The position numbers and the translations under genes were made by a program. Below, piece by piece: positions 7,076-14,368 of a stretch of 14,368 bases of DNA; the first letter of the stretch is position 1, and the number at the start of each line of letters is the position of its first letter. The notes below the pieces were generated by a model, which saw only the letters and a program-made list of their open reading frames with translations, was not told the DNA's origin and did no database searches. This DNA is from Synechococcaceae bacterium Bin_79_3 (GTDB taxonomy: Bacteria; Cyanobacteriota; Cyanobacteriia; PCC-6307; Cyanobiaceae): contig VFLB01000042.1 of NCBI GenBank assembly GCA_009914645.1, forward strand, positions 1 through 14,368, written 5' to 3'.

Positions 7076-7513
7076 TTAATTACTACCCAAACTTAAAACT
7101 TCGATAACTCCATCAGCAGGTCTTCCCCCTTTTAAGGAATCCCAATTAATACTCTGCAGAAATCCTGCAGAGTCAGTGGTTTCAACTAGATCAATACCCC
7201 AATCACCTTGTTGAAGCGGGGATCCAGGCTTGCCTAAATCGTCTTTCCTGCCGCCAAGAGCAAGCACTGCATGATTACTGTGATGGCCTAGCTCATGGCG
7301 TAATGCCCTCCAGGCTGCTGGTAAATCATTAACTAATTCCACCGCACTACGGCTTGAAACTAATTTCACCATCCAATGTGGATGCACTAATGCTTCCGAA
7401 TGATCGATTCCATTGCAGTACTGCTTCAGCCCCTCTGAAAGCACTAAAGCTGATAATAAAGGAACGTTCGCGTCTTCAATTTGCAGGTTGTGAGAAAGGA
7501 TAAGGATTGTCAT
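7076..7513 (-). CDS. Hypothetical 145-aa protein with an HExxH motif
   Basis: 145 aa from ATG 7513. Not recognised as a characterised family. It begins with a hydrophobic beta strand (MTILILSHNL), followed by helices (LLSALVLSEGLKQYCNG), HSEALVHPHWMVKLV and AAWRALRHELGHHSNHAVLAL at residues ~66-86. Within the last is HELGH (residues 73-77), fitting the HExxH zinc-ligand pattern on a predicted helix; there is no metzincin-type GxxH extension. The C-terminus is acidic and polar (GDWGIDLVETTDSAG). No signal peptide or membrane segment is evident. It ends six bases from the stop of the convergent 110-aa gene and starts 86 bases from the divergent lyase gene. Its place among lyases suggests a role in PE pigmentation, but that is only by association. 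Confidence 0.7.
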   Translation of the reverse strand: MTILILSHNLQIEDANVPLLSALVLSEGLKQYCNGIDHSEALVHPHWMVKLVSSRSAVELVNDLPAAWRALRHELGHHSNHAVLALGGRKDDLGKPGSPLQQGDWGIDLVETTDSAGFLQSINWDSLKGGRPADGVIEVLSLGSN

Positions 7514-7599
7514 CGCTTAGGAAATTAATTTAGTAAAATACCATAGCTATCCTATCCTCGTTAAACTGCAAACTGTGCTGATGCTCGGCACCAAAAATA

Positions 7600-8487
7600 A
7601 TGCAAGAGTTACCACAGTCAAATGCTTCAAACTCACCGCAGTTAAGTGAAGAGGAGGCTAGTCAACTAGCAACAGAGCTCAAACTTCAACTTCGTAATGG
7701 CCAAGTGCCCCTCGCAAGCACTGAATTAATTAAATTAATGGTGGCTGGCCTTGGAGATAGGCGTGGGTTAATGCGATTAACCTTCGCCGAAAGTCTTGGG
7801 GCAGTTGGCTATGCAGCCGTTCCATATCTTTGCCAAGCACTGAAGCAGAACAACAACGTGACAGTGCGACGTGCGGCCGCTAAAACCCTCACCTTAATTG
7901 GTGATTCATCCGCTCTGCCAGCTCTGCTTGACGCGCTGCTAAATGATGATGATCCAGTGGTGCAGGGATCTGCAGTAGGCGCAATGGCAGCTGTAGGTGA
8001 TGCAGCTGTAGAAACTCTCCTGGGAGTGCTTACAAATCCAGAAACCACTGCAATGCAATTGGGTTTAGCAAGCTGGGGCCTCGCATTTGTTGGTGCACGT
8101 GCTCCAGAAGCCCTACGCAACGCAGCGAAATCGCTCCATCCAGAAGTGCGCACAGCGGCAATTGCAGCACTTGGCGATCAAATCCAATCACAAGCAGATA
8201 GTGAAGCGCGGGAATTAGTTGTTCAAGCTCTTGATGACGAGAGTAGCGATGTTCGAGCTGAGGCAAGCACCTTACTTGGAAAACTGCATGATCTTGAATG
8301 GGCTCTCCCCTTACTCACACCAAAATTAGGAGATAGCAATTCGCAAGTGCGTAAAAATGCAGCACTCTCAATAATGAAACTTGAAGCGCATGATGCGATT
8401 CCTATATTAAAAGAGTACGAAGCGAAAGAGTGCGATGAAAATGTGAAAGTGGTTTTCCGTTTAGCAATAAATCAATTAAGTAGATAA
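7600..8487 (+). CDS. mpeV: E/F-clan HEAT-repeat bilin lyase of the CpeF/MpeV/MpeU kind
   Basis: 295 aa of HEAT-like repeats: VAGLGDRRGLMRLTFAESLG (residues ~49-68), VRRAAAKTLTLIGD, DDDPVVQGSAVGAMAAVGD, LASWGLAFVGARAPEAL, VRTAAIAALGDQ, VRAEASTLLGKLHD and VRKNAALSIMKLEAHDAI. The GLGDRRGLMRLTFAESLG start and the ASWGLAFVG segment are what I associate with the CpeF/MpeV group. CpeF attaches the doubly linked PEB, and MpeV the doubly linked PUB, to Cys50/Cys61 of PE beta; the related MpeU is a lyase-isomerase found in high-PUB strains. The symbol is therefore provisional. The start at 7600 is the first ATG in frame and no strong Shine-Dalgarno sequence is seen. The 3' end overlaps the 3' end of cpeZ by 12 bases on the other strand. 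Confidence 0.72.
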   Translation: MQELPQSNASNSPQLSEEEASQLATELKLQLRNGQVPLASTELIKLMVAGLGDRRGLMRLTFAESLGAVGYAAVPYLCQALKQNNNVTVRRAAAKTLTLIGDSSALPALLDALLNDDDPVVQGSAVGAMAAVGDAAVETLLGVLTNPETTAMQLGLASWGLAFVGARAPEALRNAAKSLHPEVRTAAIAALGDQIQSQADSEARELVVQALDDESSDVRAEASTLLGKLHDLEWALPLLTPKLGDSNSQVRKNAALSIMKLEAHDAIPILKEYEAKECDENVKVVFRLAINQLSR

Positions 8488-9138
8488 ATTTTTCTTTCCA
8501 CTTCTTAAACCCCTGGCTCGTTCTGAAGCTGATGTAACTGTTGAGCTTACATAGGAATCAGTAGATTGATTTTCTAGCAATTTAGCAAAACATTCTTCAA
8601 CTCGGCCATCATCAATCTCAGCCAAGGCATTTACGGCTGCCACTGCTAATGCAGGGTTCTCACCAACTGCAACATTAAGAAGTAAGTCTAGGGATTGAAA
8701 CCCCACCTGTCCTAATGCCATCACAGCTGCCAATGAAACAACCGGTGATTTATCTATCAAAGCAGATTCCAAAATGGCCATTGCCTTTAATGGAAAAACT
8801 AACCCTGGCGGAGAATTCGAGGCAACTTGCGCATAAGCCTTAATGCAACTAGCGCGAACGGTTCCATCCTCGCTTTCATCAAATTTCTGAGCAATTGGAA
8901 TTAAGACACTAATACCAAAACAGCCCAAAGCTCTTACCGCCGAACGGCGTAAAGCTACATTTTCTTGATCTAGCAGATTTAGCAATCTTGGTAGCGATTC
9001 ATTCGGCCAATACTTTGCCATCGCCAAACATGATTGAGATTGAATATAAGGATTTGGATGGGCTAAATCCTCAAAAAGAATTTCTAAATCCGGTAGGGAA
9101 GACTCGGCAGAATGCATAAAATCATCTGTAAAAATCAT
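8476..9138 (-). CDS. cpeZ: CpeZ, partner subunit of the CpeY/CpeZ phycoerythrobilin lyase
   Basis: 220 aa from ATG 9138; an in-frame ATG at 9117 (213 aa) is also possible. It is a HEAT-repeat lyase: DLEILFEDLAHPNPYIQSQS (residues ~17-36), VALRRSAVRALGCFG, GTVRASCIKAYAQVA, PVVSLAAVMALGQVG and NPALAVAAVNALAEI. This is the CpeZ pattern and length. CpeZ acts with CpeY in PEB attachment to CpeA and is thought to have a chaperone-like role. It lies 59 bases after cpeA on the same strand, but a strong terminator separates them, ending only six bases before this start codon; expression would need read-through or a promoter near the terminator. No Shine-Dalgarno sequence is visible at either start. 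Its 3' end overlaps the convergent lyase gene by 12 bases. Confidence 0.9.
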   Translation of the reverse strand: MIFTDDFMHSAESSLPDLEILFEDLAHPNPYIQSQSCLAMAKYWPNESLPRLLNLLDQENVALRRSAVRALGCFGISVLIPIAQKFDESEDGTVRASCIKAYAQVASNSPPGLVFPLKAMAILESALIDKSPVVSLAAVMALGQVGFQSLDLLLNVAVGENPALAVAAVNALAEIDDGRVEECFAKLLENQSTDSYVSSTVTSASERARGLRSGKKNLST

Positions 9139-9143
9139 TAAAC

Positions 9144-9171
9144 AAAAAAAGAGGAGCCGTTAAGACTCCCC
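9144..9171 (-). terminator. Rho-independent terminator between cpeA and cpeZ
   Basis: On the minus strand GGGGAGTC (9171-9164) pairs with GGCTCCTC (9158-9151), eight pairs with two wobbles, around the loop TTAAC, and is followed by seven T residues (9150-9144). It should limit cpeBA transcription ahead of cpeZ. Confidence 0.88.
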
Positions 9172-9197
9172 CTTTATTAATATCTAAAAAGAATTAA

Positions 9198-9731
<534 letters not shown>

Positions 9732-9743
9732 TTAAGCTGAAGC

Positions 9744-10310
<567 letters not shown>

Positions 10311-10355
10311 CTAGGGGTGGATAAATCTACCGAAAAGCCAGGAAAACCTGAGTAA

Positions 10356-10370
10356 ATCAGCAGTACTGAT
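10356..10370. repeat. Short inverted repeat in the cpeB leader
   Basis: ATCAG (10356-10360) and CTGAT (10366-10370) flank CAGTA; the centre also contains the palindrome CAGTACTG (10361-10368). It lies about 60-70 bases upstream of cpeB. A possible small hairpin or binding site; could be chance. Confidence 0.3.
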
Positions 10371-10379
10371 GATGCATAA

Positions 10380-10403
10380 GGCAGAAGTTTTTCAACCTCT
10401 GCC
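10380..10403 (-). promoter_or_regulatory. Ten-base-pair stem-loop upstream of cpeB
   Basis: Left arm 10380-10389 (GGCAGAAGTT) and right arm 10394-10403 (AACCTCTGCC) enclose four bases. On the plus strand there is one A-C mismatch. Read as minus-strand RNA it becomes a G-U pair, so all ten positions pair. It is 81-105 bases before the cpeB ATG, probably in the cpeBA leader. There is no T-run after it in the cpeB direction, so it is not a standard terminator. A leader stabiliser or regulatory structure is more likely. Confidence 0.5.
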
Positions 10404-10441
10404 GGGCATCCCTGAACAGTAAGTCGTCATTCACTACTGCA

Positions 10442-10459
10442 ATTGCCAAAGCGGGCAAT
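10442..10459. promoter_or_regulatory. Candidate operator ATTGCC-N6-GGCAAT between cpeB and the 71-aa gene
   Basis: A perfect six-base inverted repeat with a six-base spacer, giving half-site centres 12 bases apart. It lies near the middle of the divergent 274-base gap (10299-10572). The geometry suits a dimeric DNA-binding protein; no regulator is assigned. The rest of this gap is AT-rich and includes a further near-palindrome TGTAGGCTACA (10542-10552) shortly before the 71-aa gene. I could not place promoter boxes with confidence. Confidence 0.4.
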
Positions 10460-10572
10460 CACGTAAAGGTTCGTCATCAAAATCCCGGGTTTTTAGCTTT
10501 TGAGCCTGAATTTCGTTTTTTATTTAGATTTAAAGCCTCTGTGTAGGCTACAAAAAATTCGCCAACATAAAA

Positions 10573-10788
10573 ATGGCTGAATCATCTGCAGTTGACCCCA
10601 ATGTTTCTGAATTAGAGGAAACTATTCAGGAACTCAGTGCCTACCGCGATCGTCTGCGCAACGATGTTTTAACCCTTGGCCAGAAACTGCGTTTACCAAA
10701 AGCAAAAGTGGAGGCCTCGATCGCTGATCACCCTGAATTGCAACGCATAGAAGAGATCCTGATTCAGCTTCAAGGGCAGCTCGCATAG
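10573..10788 (+). CDS. Small 71-aa helical hypothetical protein
   Basis: 71 aa from ATG 10573. It is rich in charged and hydrophobic residues in heptad-like order (VSELEETIQELSAYRDRLRN at residues ~10-29 and LQRIEEILIQLQGQL at the end), suggesting a two-helix coiled-coil or hairpin. The middle (LPKAKVEASIADHPELQRI) resembles the spacing between two helices. No signal peptide or enzyme motif. It is the first gene of a compact plus-strand run (71-aa gene, CpeU-like lyase, pebA, pebB), with only two bases between its stop and the next ATG. It is divergent from cpeB. Function unknown; co-transcription with PEB synthesis genes suggests a helper role in bilin production or transfer, but this is only context. 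Confidence 0.75.
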   Translation: MAESSAVDPNVSELEETIQELSAYRDRLRNDVLTLGQKLRLPKAKVEASIADHPELQRIEEILIQLQGQLA

Positions 10789-10790
10789 CA

Positions 10791-12869
<2,079 letters not shown>

Positions 12870-13008
12870 TCGAAAATATGTTCCAAACCTGAAATTAAAC
12901 CGATTCAGATCCCCTTTCAAGATTTGTCGTTAAACATTGTGAACATGCCCCGAAGATAGTGAAGTTACTAGCCAGAATCCACCTGTGGTACCCACCAGCA
13001 GCAATCCC

Positions 13009-13014
13009 AAGGAG
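13009..13014 (+). promoter_or_regulatory. Strong Shine-Dalgarno of rpcB
   Basis: AAGGAG eight bases before the ATG at 13023, the best ribosome binding site seen in the window. It fits the very high expression of phycocyanin. The 153-base gap after pebB (12870-13022) presumably holds the rpcBA promoter and leader; I could not place promoter boxes. Confidence 0.75.
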
Positions 13015-13022
13015 TTTTCACA

Positions 13023-13541
13023 ATGTTCGACGCCTTCACGAGGGTTCTCGCCCAGGCAGACGCCCGGGGTCAATTCATAAATCCTGGTGAGATCGATGCT
13101 CTCGCGAAGATGGTTTCGGACAGCAATAAGCGTCTGGATGCCGTGAATCGCATCACCAGTAACGCCTCAACCATCGTGGCTAGCGCAGCCCGTCAGTTGT
13201 TTGCTGAACAGCCTGCATTGATCGCTCCAGGGGGCAACGCTTACACCAGCCGCCGCATGGCCGCTTGCCTTCGCGACATGGAGATCATTCTCCGCTACGT
13301 AACTTATGCAATTTTTGCCGGTGATGCTTCTGTATTGGAGGATCGCTGCCTGAACGGCTTGCGTGAAACCTATCTAGCCCTTGGCACCCCAGGTTCATCG
13401 GTTGCAGCCGGCGTGAATCTCATGAAGCAATCAGCCATCGCTATTGCCAATGATCGCAATGGGATCACCAATGGTGATTGCGCCGCTCTAATCAGTGAAA
13501 TTGGCACTTATTTTGATCGCGCTGCAGCCGCTGTTGCTTGA
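13023..13541 (+). CDS. rpcB: Phycocyanin beta subunit (RpcB/CpcB)
   Basis: 172 aa, exact phycocyanin beta length. Bilin cysteines at 82 ([14 protein letters not shown]) and 153 (TNGDCAALI). Asn72, the CpcM methylation site, is present in PGGNAYTS. Start [18 protein letters not shown] and the [17 protein letters not shown] segment are characteristic and differ from PE beta by lacking Cys50/61. In PE-II-containing Synechococcus the phycocyanin is usually an R-phycocyanin, hence rpcB; the protein could equally be called cpcB, since the bilin type depends on the lyases. It forms the rod-base discs next to the core. First gene of the rpcBA pair. Confidence 0.95.
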   Translation: MFDAFTRVLAQADARGQFINPGEIDALAKMVSDSNKRLDAVNRITSNASTIVASAARQLFAEQPALIAPGGNAYTSRRMAACLRDMEIILRYVTYAIFAGDASVLEDRCLNGLRETYLALGTPGSSVAAGVNLMKQSAIAIANDRNGITNGDCAALISEIGTYFDRAAAAVA

Positions 13542-13584
13542 AGCAGTCGCCTTAACTTTTTAACTCTTCCCACCAAATCATCCA

Positions 13585-14073
13585 ATGAAAACTCCCCTTA
13601 CAGAGGCCGTTTCTGCCGCCGATTCCCAAGGTCGGTTTCTGAGCAGCACCGAGATTCAAGCCGCCTTTGGTCGTTTCAACCGCGCCAAATCAAGCCTTGA
13701 AGCTGCAAAAGCTCTTACTGCGAAAGCAGATAGCCTTGTAAATGGCGCAGCTCAAGCGGTGTATACGAAATTTCCTTACACCACTCAAATGCAAGGCCCT
13801 AATTATGCGGCTACGCCCGAAGGAAAAGCCAAATGTTCCCGCGACATTGGTTACTACCTGCGCATGGTTACCTACTGCCTCGTGGCAGGTGGCACCGGCC
13901 CTATGGACGACTACTTAATCGCCGGCCTTGATGAAATCAACCGCACTTTTGAGCTTTCCCCTTCCTGGTATGTGGAAGCACTTAAGTACATCAAAGCCAA
14001 CCATGGCCTCAGTGGCGAATCTGCAACCGAAGCCAACAACTACCTCGACTACGCAGTAAACGCGCTCACTTAA
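13585..14073 (+). CDS. rpcA: Phycocyanin alpha subunit (RpcA/CpcA)
   Basis: 162 aa with a single bilin cysteine at 84 ([19 protein letters not shown]), as in all phycocyanin alpha chains. The start [20 protein letters not shown] and the [20 protein letters not shown] region are typical. It is 43 bases after rpcB, without a visible Shine-Dalgarno sequence. Whether Cys84 carries phycocyanobilin, PEB or PUB depends on the lyase gene that starts at 14163 (CpcE/F, RpcE/F or RpcG type). A strong terminator follows 23 bases downstream of the stop. Confidence 0.95.
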   Translation: MKTPLTEAVSAADSQGRFLSSTEIQAAFGRFNRAKSSLEAAKALTAKADSLVNGAAQAVYTKFPYTTQMQGPNYAATPEGKAKCSRDIGYYLRMVTYCLVAGGTGPMDDYLIAGLDEINRTFELSPSWYVEALKYIKANHGLSGESATEANNYLDYAVNALT

Positions 14074-14096
14074 AGTTTCGGGTTATCTGTTATCTA

Positions 14097-14126
14097 AACC
14101 TCCCTCTACACGAGGGAGGTTTTTTT
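14097..14126 (+). terminator. Rho-independent terminator of rpcBA
   Basis: AACCTCCCTC (14097-14106) and GAGGGAGGTT (14112-14121) form a perfect ten-base-pair stem with a five-base loop, ending in a T-run to 14126. It separates rpcBA from the lyase gene that follows. Confidence 0.94.
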
Positions 14127-14162
14127 ATGCCTTTAAACTAAATATCAACAATGCTGTGCTAA

Positions 14163-14368
14163 ATGGATAAAAAAATTCTACCTGGGGAGCCTATCAATGA
14201 AGTGGAAGCATTGCAACGGTTGCAGCAACAAGACGACCCGAGCCAACGCTGTTATGCCGCTTGGTGGCTGGGTCGAATGCGGTCACAGCATCCTGAAGTA
14301 ATTCCACTGTTACTTAAAGCACTTGAAATAAAACCAGCTGCTACGGAAGCTGCAATAGCAGTGGCAAG
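14163..14368 (+). CDS. CpcE/RpcE/RpcG-type phycocyanin alpha lyase, N-terminal part
   Basis: The frame opens with ATG 14163 and runs off the window after 68 codons. It contains EALQRLQQQDDPSQRCYAAW then WLGRMRSQHPEVIPLLLKAL, the first HEAT-like repeat of the CpcE/PecE side of E/F-type lyases, whose hallmark is RYYAAWWLG (here RCYAAWWLG). Position after rpcA matches cpcE/rpcE, or the fused lyase-isomerase rpcG found in some marine Synechococcus. The part that would tell a fusion from a separate E subunit is outside the window. Directly before its ATG lies an in-frame ATG-CTG-TGC-TAA, which blocks any upstream extension. Transcription would need read-through of the rpcBA terminator or its own promoter. 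Confidence 0.85.
   Translation, partial: MDKKILPGEPINEVEALQRLQQQDDPSQRCYAAWWLGRMRSQHPEVIPLLLKALEIKPAATEAAIAVA

Noticed and set aside
12870..13022. Promoter boxes for rpcBA, and an AACAT direct repeat at 12933 and 12942.
   Set aside because: Candidate -35 and -10 elements could not be placed with acceptable spacing, and the five-base repeat is too short to mean much.

Overview
The window is a stretch of the phycobilisome rod gene region of a phycoerythrin-II-containing picocyanobacterium, most likely a marine Synechococcus. It carries gene pairs for all three rod phycobiliproteins: PE-II (mpeBA), PE-I (cpeBA) and phycocyanin (rpcBA/cpcBA). Around them lie the bilin lyases, the phycoerythrobilin (PEB) synthesis genes pebA and pebB, and the activator gene cpeR. 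The bilin-binding cysteines fall where PE-I and PE-II proteins should have them, including the PE-II alpha triad Cys75/83/140. That combination is diagnostic for PE-II-bearing Synechococcus.

Layout: 1-269 is the C-terminal end of a rod linker. It is followed on the same strand by cpeS, cpeT and cpeR (316-1798). A minus-strand pair, 2704-1800, encodes two small proteins; the downstream one has two Nif11-like domains. The plus strand then has an MpeY-type lyase (2822-4018) and mpeBA (4165-5251) with a strong terminator. cpeY runs on the minus strand (6644-5319). Two unknown convergent genes follow (6737-7069 plus; 7513-7076 minus). A CpeF/MpeV/MpeU-type lyase (7600-8487 plus) overlaps cpeZ tail to tail (9138-8476 minus). 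cpeBA is on the minus strand (10298-9198), with a terminator just before cpeZ. From 10573 everything is on the plus strand: a 71-aa unknown, a CpcS/CpeS-family lyase (probably cpeU), pebA and pebB, all tightly packed. They are followed by rpcBA with a terminator and the first 68 codons of a CpcE/RpcE/RpcG-type lyase cut by the window end.

How the genes work together: PebA and PebB reduce biliverdin to PEB. CpeS, CpeT, the CpeF/MpeV-type protein, CpeY with CpeZ, the MpeY-type protein and probably CpeU place PEB, or its isomer phycourobilin (PUB), on particular cysteines of CpeA, CpeB, MpeA and MpeB. The truncated last gene does the same for phycocyanin alpha. The linker assembles the rods and CpeR is expected to activate PE expression.

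The region as a whole is a known kind of locus, not a new system. The less understood parts are four small unknown proteins: the Nif11-like pair, a basic-tailed 110-aa protein, a 145-aa protein with an HExxH motif and a 71-aa helical protein. Other points of interest are the structured leaders of mpeB and cpeB, the terminator between cpeA and cpeZ, and the tail-to-tail gene pairs. The upstream lyase and regulator part is clearly more AT-rich than the pebAB-rpcBA part (hand counts: 17 G+C of 60 at 841-900, 37 of 60 at 13201-13260).
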